Source of the DNA: Saprospiraceae bacterium | GTDB taxonomy: Bacteria > Bacteroidota > Bacteroidia > Chitinophagales > Saprospiraceae | Assembly (NCBI GenBank): GCA_016711125.1 | Contig: JADJTQ010000003.1 | Location: forward strand, 868,001-932,000 | Length of the DNA: 64,000 nucleotides | Direction of reading: 5' to 3' | Shown: piece after piece, positions 40,744-48,761 of the stretch | How the letters are laid out: the number at the start of each line of letters is the position of its first letter | Numbering within the stretch: the stretch's first letter is position 1 | Translations under genes and position numbers: made by a program | Notes under the pieces: model-generated | The model's input: only the letters and a program-made list of their open reading frames with translations | Told to the model about the DNA's origin: nothing | Database searches by the model: none

Positions 40744-41193
40744 ATGGTAATCGAAATACTAAAAGGCTTATTCGACAGAGATTTGAATAAATTAAAGAAT
40801 GAAATCAACTTGTATAAGAATGAAAATAATCTTTGGAAAGTTGATAAGCAAATTACCAATTCAGCAGGAAACCTTTGCCTACATTTAATTGGAAATCTTA
40901 ACACATATATTGGTGCTGAAATTGGAAAGACAAATTACATTAGAAACAGAGAACTCGAATTTTCGTTAAAGAACATTCCAAAAGCCGAACTAATTAAAAA
41001 CATAGAGAAAACGTTAGTAATTGTAACTACATCACTCGACAAATTAACTGATGAAGATTTGGGCAAAGAATATCCTATTTTGGTTTTTGAAACAAAGACT
41101 TCGACAGGATATTTTTTAATTCATTTGACAACCCATTTAGCGTATCATATTGGACAAATAAATTTTCACAGAAGACTTTTGGATTTAGAATGA
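40744..41193 (+). CDS. Cassette 9 DinB-like protein
   Basis: A 149-aa protein; ATG 40744 was chosen because it directly follows the PhzF stop and gives the usual DinB length. It shows the four-helix DinB/DUF1572 pattern with histidines at the metal positions: NLCLHLIGNLNTYIGAE and LIHLTTHLAYHIGQINFHRR. Such proteins bind a divalent metal; some are bacillithiol or mycothiol S-transferases, while most are uncharacterised. It shares cassette 9 with the PhzF gene. Confidence 0.8.
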   Translation: MVIEILKGLFDRDLNKLKNEINLYKNENNLWKVDKQITNSAGNLCLHLIGNLNTYIGAEIGKTNYIRNRELEFSLKNIPKAELIKNIEKTLVIVTTSLDKLTDEDLGKEYPILVFETKTSTGYFLIHLTTHLAYHIGQINFHRRLLDLE

Positions 41194-41205
41194 AGAGAAA
41201 AAACT

Positions 41206-41347
41206 GCACACAAGAGGCGTTTGGCAAAAGGGGCGGTTCAGTGCTCCGCAGACACATTTGTGGTTAGTCAAAGTTTGGTTCTCCGCATCAATCCGCGGCG
41301 GCAGATGGTGAAAATCGCCACCTTCGCCAAGTGCCAAAACGTTAGCG
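41206..41347 (+). repeat. attC of cassette 9
   Basis: R'' GCACACAAG complements the head TTGTGTGC except for the last base. The arms CGTTTGGCA/TGCCAAAACG pair. R' is GTTAGCG at 41341. Confidence 0.8.
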
Positions 41348-41369
41348 GTCCTTAAAAATAAATAATAAT

Positions 41370-41777
41370 ATGCTAAATATAGTCTACAAGATTGATGTAA
41401 TACCAGATATAGAACAATTGGTTGATTTATTCAATTGTTCAGATTATTTCCCTATAAAAGACAAAACCGATTTAACAAGAATTGACAAAATGTTCAAGAA
41501 TTCAAATATTGTAGTTACAGCATGGGAAAACAGAAAGTTAATAGGTTTGTCAAGAGCGATTTCTGATTTTAGCTACTGTTGTTATTTGTCTGATTTATGC
41601 GTTAGAGATGAATACAAAAAGAATGGAATCGGAAAAGAATTGGTAATGCTTACTAAACAAAACGCTGGGGATGAATGTAAACTAATTTTGCAATCTTCTC
41701 CCAATGCAATAATTTTTTATAAAAATATTGGTATGGAAAATATAGATTCGGCTTTCATTTTTCAAAGAAACTTCTAA
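41370..41777 (+). CDS. Cassette 10 GNAT-family N-acetyltransferase
   Basis: A 135-aa protein of the size of small cassette-borne acetyltransferases. Visible core: VTAWENRKLIGLSRAISD (strand 2-3), CYLSDLCVRDEYKKNGIGKELV (motif A, with the K-x-G-I-G acetyl-CoA loop) and LQSSPNAIIFYKNIGME (motif B). It transfers an acetyl group from acetyl-CoA to an unknown amine. It is the first of three genes between one pair of attC sites. Confidence 0.9.
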   Translation: MLNIVYKIDVIPDIEQLVDLFNCSDYFPIKDKTDLTRIDKMFKNSNIVVTAWENRKLIGLSRAISDFSYCCYLSDLCVRDEYKKNGIGKELVMLTKQNAGDECKLILQSSPNAIIFYKNIGMENIDSAFIFQRNF

Positions 41778-41788
41778 ATTAAATAGCC

Positions 41789-42274
41789 ATGAAAATTAAA
41801 ACTAAAATAGTTCAAACAGGAAACAATACTGGAATAGAAGTTACTGAACAACAACTGGAAACATTGGGTGGTGGAAAAAGACCTCTGGTCGTGGTAACGC
41901 TTAATAACTACAGTTATAGAAGTGCAGTTGGCAAAATGGGCAGTAAATTTATGATTAGTTTAAGTGCCGAGAATCGCATAAATGCCAATGTCAAAGGTGG
42001 CGATACCCTTGAAATAACTATTGAATTGGACACCAAACCAAGAACAGTAGAAATACCAATTGATTTGCAAAAAGAATTTGATAAGAATATAACAGCCAAA
42101 GCAAATTTTGAAAATTTAGCACCAAGTAAAAAGAAAGCTATTGTTCTTTCAATTAATGATGCCAAAACAGAAGAAACTAAACTTAAACGAATTGATAAAG
42201 CAATTGAACAATTATTTAAGCTAAACAATGACAACAACAGAAAAAATAAAGCAAGCAATGACAGATTTTGTTAA
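41789..42274 (+). CDS. Cassette 10 DUF1905 / YdeI-like protein
   Basis: A 161-aa protein. The N-terminal about 85 residues match the DUF1905 barrel (KIVQTGNNTGIEV, RPLVVVTLNNYSYRSAVGKMGSKFMISLS, VKGGDTLEITIELD), and the helical end (FENLAPSKKKAIVLSINDAKTEETKLKRIDKA) is the OmdA/YdeI C-terminal domain. Function unknown. Its 3' end overlaps the next gene by 47 bp in another frame, so the last residues (NNDNNRKNKASNDRFC) may be an artefact of a shifted stop. Confidence 0.8.
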   Translation: MKIKTKIVQTGNNTGIEVTEQQLETLGGGKRPLVVVTLNNYSYRSAVGKMGSKFMISLSAENRINANVKGGDTLEITIELDTKPRTVEIPIDLQKEFDKNITAKANFENLAPSKKKAIVLSINDAKTEETKLKRIDKAIEQLFKLNNDNNRKNKASNDRFC

Positions 42275-42599
42275 AGGTGGCGACAATAGCGACACAGTTA
42301 TGTTGGATAAAGTCTTGCATAATGACTTTAGAATTACCAACAATGGTTTTATGGGAACAGCGGGCGTAACTGTAATTGATAAACAAAAATATTTGGCAAA
42401 CATTAGAGAGGGGATTTTTGGTGGTCTACCGAGAATAATGACGATAGAAAGTGTTGACCACAGCGAAACAATTGCAACTGTAAAACTTCGATTGGAAAGT
42501 TCCGGAAATCATTTTATTTCATATAATTCGTTAGTTCTTGACACTAATAACCATTGGAAAATTATTAATAATCTTGCAGTAGTAGAAACAAAAAAATGA
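42228..42599 (+). CDS. Cassette 10 NTF2-like protein
   Basis: A 123-aa protein of the nuclear transport factor 2 / SnoaL-like fold. The N-terminal helix with MTDFVKGGDNSDTVML leads to LHNDFRIT, the curved sheet follows (TIATVKLRLESSGNHFISYNSLVL), and WKIINNLAVVETKK closes it. Members bind small ligands or act as isomerases or dehydratases; no catalytic pair can be assigned. It is the third gene of the cassette and ends just before the attC. Confidence 0.75.
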   Translation: MTTTEKIKQAMTDFVKGGDNSDTVMLDKVLHNDFRITNNGFMGTAGVTVIDKQKYLANIREGIFGGLPRIMTIESVDHSETIATVKLRLESSGNHFISYNSLVLDTNNHWKIINNLAVVETKK

Positions 42600-42630
42600 C
42601 GAAATAAGTCAGACTAGAAGAAACAACGAA

Positions 42631-42762
42631 CCGCTAACAATGTATATAAAAAATAGACGAAATAGTGCTAAAAATAAAGCTTGCGGCTCGTATCAAACTT
42701 TGTGCTTAGCCGAAAGTTTTATGCTTCGAAATCGCCTACTTTTCATACACGACAGGTTCTCT
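42631..42762 (+). repeat. attC of cassette 10
   Basis: R'' CCGCTAAC is the exact complement of the cassette head TTAGCGG, more than 1.2 kb upstream. R' is GTTCTCT at 42756. The interior is nearly identical to attC 8. Confidence 0.9.
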
Positions 42763-42828
42763 CCCATTCTTTGACTTGCATCATTCATAAAAATGTACTT
42801 ACTTTGTAATAACGTAAAATTATGAATT

Positions 42829-43065
42829 ATGCAAGCCAAAATAATAAGAATAGGGAACTCAAAGGGACTAAGGCTCAGTAAAACAATCCTGGACAAGTAC
42901 GAAATCAAGGATAAGGTGGAACTGGTCCTGGAGGAGGACTACCTTATACTCAAAGCTGTATCGAACCCACGAGAAGGATGGGAACAGAAATTTAAGAAGA
43001 TGCATGAACTAGGACATGATAGCTTGCTAATCGACGATGTATTTGACGATGAACATTTTGAATAA
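42829..43065 (+). CDS. mazE: Cassette 11 MazE-like antitoxin
   Basis: A 78-aa protein with the AbrB/MazE swapped-hairpin N-terminus (AKIIRIGNSKGLRLSKTILDKYEIKDKVELVLEEDYLILK) for DNA binding and autoregulation. It has an acidic C-terminus (SLLIDDVFDDEHFE), which in this family plugs the toxin active site. Its TAA overlaps the ATG of the toxin gene. Toxin-antitoxin pairs are typical integron cargo and help to stabilise arrays. Confidence 0.92.
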   Translation: MQAKIIRIGNSKGLRLSKTILDKYEIKDKVELVLEEDYLILKAVSNPREGWEQKFKKMHELGHDSLLIDDVFDDEHFE

Positions 43066-43388
43066 TGGAAGTGAACCAATATCAAATTGTAACAATGAAC
43101 CTGAATCCAGCCATTGGGAGCGAAATAAAGAAGACAAGGCCATGTATAGTGATTTCACCAGATGAGATGAATCGACATCTCAGCACTGTGGTAATTGCCC
43201 CACTGACATCGACAAAGAAGAATTATCCAACTCGCGTAAAAGTATTGATTGAAAATAGAGTTAGTCGCATAGCTTTGGACCAAATTCGCACAATAGATAA
43301 GATGAGAATCGTACGCACTGGGGACCAGATAAGTACGAAAGAAATAATAGAAGTCAAGTCAATAATACGAAGAACGTACGTTGAATAG
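43065..43388 (+). CDS. mazF: Cassette 11 MazF-like endoribonuclease toxin
   Basis: A 107-aa protein of the PemK/MazF family: GSEIKKTRPCIVISPDEMN (with the R-P-x-hydrophobic active-site strand), VVIAPLTSTKKNYPTRVKV, and SRIALDQIRTIDKMRIV with the conserved D-Q-I-R. It cleaves mRNA at specific short sequences and is neutralised by MazE from the overlapping upstream gene. The stop lies 6 bp before the attC R'' box. Confidence 0.93.
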   Translation: MEVNQYQIVTMNLNPAIGSEIKKTRPCIVISPDEMNRHLSTVVIAPLTSTKKNYPTRVKVLIENRVSRIALDQIRTIDKMRIVRTGDQISTKEIIEVKSIIRRTYVE

Positions 43389-43393
43389 AAAAC

Positions 43394-43464
43394 GGGAGAG
43401 AACAATGCATCACCATGTCAGCCACCCATGCGGGATGGCCGCCAGGTGTACTTGGACGTTGTGG
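43394..43464 (+). repeat. attC of cassette 11
   Basis: R'' GGGAGAGAAC complements the head TTCTCTCCC over ten bases. R' is GTTGTGG at 43458. This short site (71 bp) has an interior nearly identical to attC 13. Confidence 0.92.
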
Positions 43465-43487
43465 CGCATTATAAAGGATAGTCCTAA

Positions 43488-44701
43488 TTGATTAGGAAGA
43501 GCATTAAGAAGCGTAAAATCTCCATTGAGGAAATTGGAAGAAACCGTTTTTGGATTGGGGTTTCAGCCGGTCTTTTGAGTGCTATCGTACTATGCTATTT
43601 CTTCAATCACTCAGGGAGGCTCTTCGTTATGTTACAGGTTTGCAGTCGGATCTTCTCATTTTGAATCCTACTGAGACATATTTCTATAACTACTTCTACT
43701 CATCTCTGTCGACGACTTTGGGTCTTGGCATCTGTCTTTGGTTCTGGATGGGAAATAGGAGTCGGTCAAGAAATAGAGATGGTCTCTATAAGCGATTAAT
43801 CCAAACAAATCTCCTTTTAACCTTTTGGGTTGCTTTAATGATGGTTACTCGATTGGGGTCCATTCTTTCCATTATTCCTTATGGACTTGGAGGCTATGAT
43901 AGTAATATGAACTTGAAAGAGGAGTTTCCGCTGTTATTTATTTTGAGTCCACTAGTTATTTTTCTTCAGAACTGGTTAGTAATTCGCCGGGTTTATTTGT
44001 CAACTAAGTGGATTATTTATTCAGGCGTACTCTGCATTCTAACGACCTGCACACTTGCAAATATGGCTAAAGTCGAGGACGATATCATTAATACATCTTA
44101 CTACGAACAGTTTGAGATGGAGTACAGATATCTTGATACAGTTATAGAGAATGCCAAGAATAGGGACGGGGTTGACTTTGACGAAAAAACGATAGACGTG
44201 CTAAAGAAATGGTATACTGAGAGTGCCATTAAACAAGCAAGAGCGCTACAAATTGCTTTTAGAAGAAATCAAAAGGTCATAATTGACACAATTATACTTG
44301 AGCGAATTGTACAGCACAACTTGAAATCGGGGAATTGGCACTTTGATCCAAGAGATTCAACAGGAAATTGGCATTATGCGCGACCGATCGACATTTATGA
44401 TCAAATAAGAAAATTCAAAGTAGGGGACCCAGAATTGATGCATCTATTCTTACTCCTACGAGACCAAATAGAATTATGGAATACTCCCGAACTCGGTTGG
44501 GATCATAATAATGAGTATTCGGGATATGACCGCAGAAGAGGATGGTTTGCGGAATATCATTTTCCAAACCATATATTTGTGCAACTGAAGACTGTGCGAG
44601 ATACTTTGGTTAGGGACAGCATTTATAACAGATACCAGTCTCTATTGCCACCAGTAAATTTGAAAAATGAGGGAAATCAGAAATATAGGAATACAAAGTA
44701 A
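43488..44701 (+). pseudogene. Cassette 12 membrane protein, frameshifted
   Basis: A TTG at 43488 gives a basic head (LIRKSIKKRKISIEEIGRN) and a first membrane helix (FWIGVSAGLLSAIVLCYFF). A one-base loss near 43603-43606 leads into REALRYVTGLQSDLL and at least three more helices (TTLGLGICLWFW, LLTFWVALMMV, FILSPLVIFLQNWLVI). The C-terminal 230 residues are soluble and charged with a Tyr/Trp-rich part (NEYSGYDRRRGWFAEYHF). About 405 aa when repaired. Family not recognised. Confidence 0.65.
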
Positions 44702-44705
44702 CGCA

Positions 44706-44862
44706 GCCACAACACTGTGTAGGACAGAATGCTTACCTTGTGGACAGGGCTGCAGAATTGTCAAAGATTCTAGGGAACAATTTGAAAACGCAGGATAGCA
44801 TGCGGTCATGACGTCAGCTCGGCAATCGCCAGAGCCGCCGCATACCGCTAATCACGTTGTCG
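44706..44862 (+). repeat. attC of cassette 12
   Basis: R'' GCCACAAC complements the head TTGTGGC. R' is GTTGTCG at 44856. The longest site of the array (157 bp); its arms are less regular than the others. Confidence 0.75.
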
Positions 44863-44892
44863 GTCATAGGAAAAGGAAATCTAATAAGCAGA

Positions 44893-45277
44893 ATGAGTTG
44901 GTTAACGAGGATAATTCTTTTTTACTACTATTGTCTTTACGATTTCATGTGCGATAGAAAGGAAAGTGGAAGGTATTTATTATGCTCACGGAAGGATAGT
45001 GTCTTCAGAATTGAGAATTAAATCAGATAATCAATTTGAATACTTCTATAGACTGGGAGCTTGTCAAAGTACGGTCTATGGTAAATGGGAATTGGGAGAG
45101 AAGATTTTGATACTTACTGCTGAGGAATCATTTTTAGAAGACCCACCAGGAGATTTATCGCCATTCTATCCTCGTTTCGACCAATTTGAATGGAAGAAAA
45201 GAAGAAGGGGTCTTCGTCCAACTAGAGAAATCGATACGGGTTGTTTTAAGATTGATAAACTGCATAGAAAAATGTAA
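44893..45277 (+). pseudogene. Cassette 13 lipoprotein 1, frameshifted in poly-T
   Basis: ATG 44893 gives MSWLTRIILF. Removing one T from the T6 run 44918-44923 continues TTIVFTISCAIERKVEGIYY, a lipoprotein signal with Cys at the expected place. The mature part (about 105 residues, YAHGRIVSSELRIKSDNQFEYFY, YGKWELGEKILILT) looks like a lipocalin-like beta barrel of the kind common in Bacteroidota. Function unknown. The next gene starts directly at its stop. Confidence 0.65.
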
Positions 45278-45961
45278 ATGAAATCCGCCGGAATTGTGGT
45301 ATGGCTCTCGATAGTGATTTTACTTTCATCTTGTACTCATAAAGGGGTAAAGGATGAGGCGGAGATCTTATCATTAATCTATAATACCCAGATTGGACAT
45401 GAAGAACACTTTGGCGCAGCACCTCCCATTCCACCCTTACCACCAGATTTCGATGAAATCAATAGATACGAATCAACTGAAACAGCTAGGCAAGGCTTAA
45501 AGGAAAAAGAGTGGATAGAGTATTTCGATGAGGAGGCGACATATGCAAGTCGCGTGCGAGAATGGCAAGAAAGAATGCTGGCTTTAGATAGAATAATAAT
45601 ATTTGATACAAGAACAGAGATCAGTGACCACCAGCGAGAGTATTTGACAAGAGAACTGAGTACTAATAACTACGATTGGGATTTCCCTGAAACTTTTCAG
45701 CGGTGGGATATTGCGGATATAAAGAACTTGGGCAAATATGAGATCGTGGATCTAGCTGAATTGGGAGAGGTCAAATTGGACACAACCCATGTTGGTGTTC
45801 TCCAGTTTTCGGAAATAGGCTTTAACGAGACCAGAGATTCCGCGATCTTATATTACGATTGGCATTGCGGTGGACTTTGTGGAGGAGGTTATGTGACGAT
45901 ATTATATAAGGAAGGAGGAAGATGGAAAATACTGAAAAACCTAAATTTATGGGTTGCTTAG
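45278..45961 (+). CDS. Cassette 13 lipoprotein 2
   Basis: A 227-aa protein with a lipoprotein signal (MKSAGIVVWLSIVILLSSC). The mature part begins acidic and Pro-rich (GAAPPIPPLPPDFDEI), has a helical charged segment, and ends in an alpha/beta region with YYDWHCGGLCGGGYVTIL, where two cysteines and a Gly run stand out. Family unknown to me. It shares cassette 13 with lipoprotein 1 and ends just before the attC. Confidence 0.75.
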   Translation: MKSAGIVVWLSIVILLSSCTHKGVKDEAEILSLIYNTQIGHEEHFGAAPPIPPLPPDFDEINRYESTETARQGLKEKEWIEYFDEEATYASRVREWQERMLALDRIIIFDTRTEISDHQREYLTRELSTNNYDWDFPETFQRWDIADIKNLGKYEIVDLAELGEVKLDTTHVGVLQFSEIGFNETRDSAILYYDWHCGGLCGGGYVTILYKEGGRWKILKNLNLWVA

Positions 45962-45968
45962 AAACGGA

Positions 45969-46037
45969 CCGACAACATTGCATCACCATGTCAGCCACCC
46001 ATGCGGGATGGCCGCCAGGTGTACCTGGACGTTGTGC
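45969..46037 (+). repeat. attC of cassette 13
   Basis: R'' CCGACAAC complements the head TTGTCGG. R' is GTTGTGC at 46031. Interior shared with attC 11. A reversed copy of this site is present in cassette 17. Confidence 0.92.
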
Positions 46038-46061
46038 TTCATTATAACCAACCGCTAACCA

Positions 46062-46838
46062 ATGATAAAATTCTTTAGAAAAATTAGACAAAAAATGCTG
46101 ACTGAAAACAAATTCAGCAAATATTTGTTGTACGCCATTGGAGAAATATTATTGGTTGTAATTGGAATTTTAATTGCATTGCAGATTAACAATTGGAATG
46201 AAAATAAGAAACAACGAGCAGAAGAAATAGAAACACTTAAAAATATAAAGTCGGATTTTTCAAACACAATTATTGAGTTTGAAGAAAATAATTATTTTAG
46301 AGAAAGAATTATTTCTTCAACACGTTCTTTATATCACATTATTCATACTAAAGAAAATAATTACTCAAAATACCAATTAGACAGTTTAATGTCTGACTTA
46401 TTTATTAATCCAACTTACAACGGACAATCTGAAACTCTAAATATTTTATTTAATTCTGGGAAAATAAATATTATCAGTAATGATTCTATTAAGAATGCTT
46501 TGGTTCTATGGCCACAACAAGTTGAGGACATAACTGAAGATGAAATTTATTCTAGTAACATCATTTTTAATGATTTACAGCCTATTGTAAAACGCTATGT
46601 ATCTTTATATGACATCCATAACAGGATAAACTATAAAGGACTTAAATTATTTAGTAACGCAACCCAAAGTGCATTTAAAGTTGATTATTCAGGGTTGTTC
46701 AACGACCGAGAATTTGAGGGCATTTTATCATCAAGGGAATTACCATTGTCAGTTTCGCTAATTCAAACAAAAGAATTGATTGGAACTGCCAGAAAGATAA
46801 TTCGTTTAATAGATAATGATATAAAGAATTTAAAATAA
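46062..46838 (+). CDS. Cassette 14 DUF6090 membrane protein
   Basis: A 258-aa protein beginning with the family signature MIKFFRKIRQKMLTENKFSK, then one membrane helix (YAIGEILLVVIGILIALQINNW), then about 200 residues of helical, charged sequence predicted outside the membrane with coiled-coil character near KKQRAEEIETLKNIKSDF. DUF6090 proteins are common in Bacteroidota and have no known function. It is the first of three paralogues in consecutive cassettes, each with an almost identical cassette head upstream. Confidence 0.85.
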   Translation: MIKFFRKIRQKMLTENKFSKYLLYAIGEILLVVIGILIALQINNWNENKKQRAEEIETLKNIKSDFSNTIIEFEENNYFRERIISSTRSLYHIIHTKENNYSKYQLDSLMSDLFINPTYNGQSETLNILFNSGKINIISNDSIKNALVLWPQQVEDITEDEIYSSNIIFNDLQPIVKRYVSLYDIHNRINYKGLKLFSNATQSAFKVDYSGLFNDREFEGILSSRELPLSVSLIQTKELIGTARKIIRLIDNDIKNLK

Positions 46839-46845
46839 ATAACGA

Positions 46846-46978
46846 AAGCACAACAATGTATATAATCCATTGCTAGTGCTGGCATACATACGAAAATCCT
46901 CGCGGATTTCCTGTCTTGTTTTTATTTGCTAAATTACGTGCTAAACCACGCAGCGTATCATAGATAAAACCGTTGTGC
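46846..46978 (+). repeat. attC of cassette 14
   Basis: R'' AAGCACAAC complements the head TTGTGCTT. R' is GTTGTGC at 46972. Confidence 0.88.
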
Positions 46979-47002
46979 TTCATTATCAGAAACCGCTAAC
47001 CA

Positions 47003-47761
47003 ATGATAAAATTCTTTAGAAAAATTAGACAAAATTTGCTTTCAGAAGGAAAGACTGGAAAGTATTTGAAATACGCTATCGGAGAAATATTGCTTGTAGT
47101 TATTGGTATTTTAATTGCGCTCTCAATCAATAACTGGAATGATTCAAGAAAAATCAATCAACAGGAGAAATCATACCTCAAAAGATTACTTCTGGAAAAC
47201 AAACAGGATGTCCTCACATTTTCCAATGAAATTGAACGCCTCGAAAATAATAATCAGAAAATAACCAATCTTAGCGAGGCATTCAAAGATAAAAATTGTA
47301 GCGATTCGCTATTGGTTCTCAGAGCAAATGAATATGTAATATTTGGTTCACTTTATCCTGTATTTAATCCTTCGACTTCAACGTATGAAGACTTATCCAG
47401 TACTGGAAATCTTAGCGTTATCAAAAACACCCAATTAAGAGACCAGATTGTAGGACACTACGAGGATTACGAATTAGTTGAATCTAATTTTAAAATAAAT
47501 AATGATTGGGCAACACCTATTGATGCACCACTTTGGATAAACACAGATGCATTAAAATTTGATACCAACTTTACTTCACTTCTTTTTCCAAATGCATCCA
47601 TTGAAAATTTGGCTCGAGAATTAAGAAAAGAGCAAGCCATATACTTGCGAAATGCAGCACTTCATTATTGGATAAATGAAGATTGTCTTGTTTATCTTAA
47701 ACAAATAAAAGAGGACACGTCAATTTTTATTGATTTACTTGGAAATACTATTCAAAAATAA
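47003..47761 (+). CDS. Cassette 15 DUF6090 membrane protein
   Basis: A 252-aa paralogue of the previous cassette gene, with the same head (MIKFFRKIRQNLLSEGKTGK), the same single membrane helix (YAIGEILLVVIGILIALSINNW) and a diverged C-terminal domain (STYEDLSSTGNLSVIKNTQLRD). In this family the SGxLxxIxxxxLRxxI segment is the best-conserved part outside the helix. The site that should follow it is collapsed. Confidence 0.85.
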   Translation: MIKFFRKIRQNLLSEGKTGKYLKYAIGEILLVVIGILIALSINNWNDSRKINQQEKSYLKRLLLENKQDVLTFSNEIERLENNNQKITNLSEAFKDKNCSDSLLVLRANEYVIFGSLYPVFNPSTSTYEDLSSTGNLSVIKNTQLRDQIVGHYEDYELVESNFKINNDWATPIDAPLWINTDALKFDTNFTSLLFPNASIENLARELRKEQAIYLRNAALHYWINEDCLVYLKQIKEDTSIFIDLLGNTIQK

Positions 47762-47778
47762 GTTAGCATTTAACCAAC

Positions 47779-47793
47779 GCAACAACGTTGTGC
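47779..47793 (+). repeat. Collapsed attC between cassettes 15 and 16
   Basis: Only GCAACAAC directly followed by R' GTTGTGC remains; the hairpin arms are missing. It looks like a deletion remnant and is probably not recombinogenic. Confidence 0.55.
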
Positions 47794-47817
47794 TTCATTA
47801 TCAGAAACCGCTAACCA

Positions 47818-48599
47818 ATGATAAAATTCTTTAGAAAAATTAGACAAACAACTCTTACCGAAAATAAGTTCGGGAAATATCTGACTTATGCTATCGGAGA
47901 AATAATTCTTGTGGTTATTGGAATTTTGATTGCGTTGTCGATAAATAATTGGAATCAAGACCGTATAGAACATAAAGAAACCGAGACCTTATTGAGTAAT
48001 CTTAAGTTAGAAGTTGAAGAGAACATCAAAGATTTGAAAGACCAACAAAATTTATTAAAAGTTCGAAAAGATTGGGCAGATTTTATACTCAAATCACTTG
48101 ACGACCAAAAAGTAATAGATTCCGCAATGTTTATTACTGCCATAACAAGGGTTGGTTGGATTATGGATTACTCTCAAATGCTTCCTACCTATACTGAAAT
48201 TGTTAGTTCTGGGAAATTATCATACATTAATTCAGAAAATCTTAAAAAAGCGTTAGCGGATATCAATCACAAGTTGAATTGAATCAGCAAATTACATCAT
48301 CTTATAATCCTGCCTTAAAGGAAACCGAAAGATTGGCTATTGGTCACCTTAATGGAATGCCTGAAGCTTCTAATTCAATTAAACCTGTCTCATCTTATAA
48401 GGGAATAAGTTTTGATTTAAAGTCAATAGCTACCGATACCGAATTCTATAAGAATATAAAACATATTTCTTTTCAATCAGCTTTGACCATTGATTATATA
48501 ATCGACCAACTTATAACAAGTACAGAAAGATTAAAAAGTTTAATAGACGATGAAATTGAAAGCTATTCAAAGAATGGACTAACTGTACAATATAATTAA
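47818..48599 (+). pseudogene. Cassette 16 DUF6090 membrane protein, frameshifted
   Basis: The third paralogue, with head MIKFFRKIRQTTLTENKFGK and helix YAIGEIILVVIGILIALSINNW. The frame stops after ALADINHKLN at 48282; adding one A near 48256-48258 gives KVELNQQITSSYNPALKETE and runs on to 48599. When repaired it has about 260 aa, the same as its neighbours. Function unknown. Confidence 0.75.
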
Positions 48600-48629
48600 T
48601 TTAGAACTGAACGTAAAAAAAATAACGAA

Positions 48630-48761
48630 AGCACAACACGGATATAAGCTATGGCTTGGTCTGTCCTCACTTGGAAAATCCTGCGGCTTTTCCAAAGCCA
48701 GTTTTTATTTGGAGAGGTTCGTGGTAAAAAGCCCCACAGCTCATATACAAACACGTTGTCG
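48630..48761 (+). repeat. attC of cassette 16
   Basis: R'' AAGCACAAC complements the head TTGTGCTT. The arms ATATAAGCTATGG and its imperfect complement in CCCACAGCTCATAT pair. R' is GTTGTCG at 48755. Confidence 0.85.

Noticed and set aside
42770..42806. Bacteroidota promoter (TTTG ... TAnnTTTG) upstream of mazE
   Set aside because: The boxes are near TTTG and TTACTTTG, but the spacing is about 25 bp and the second box deviates from TAnnTTTG. This is too weak to report as a feature.
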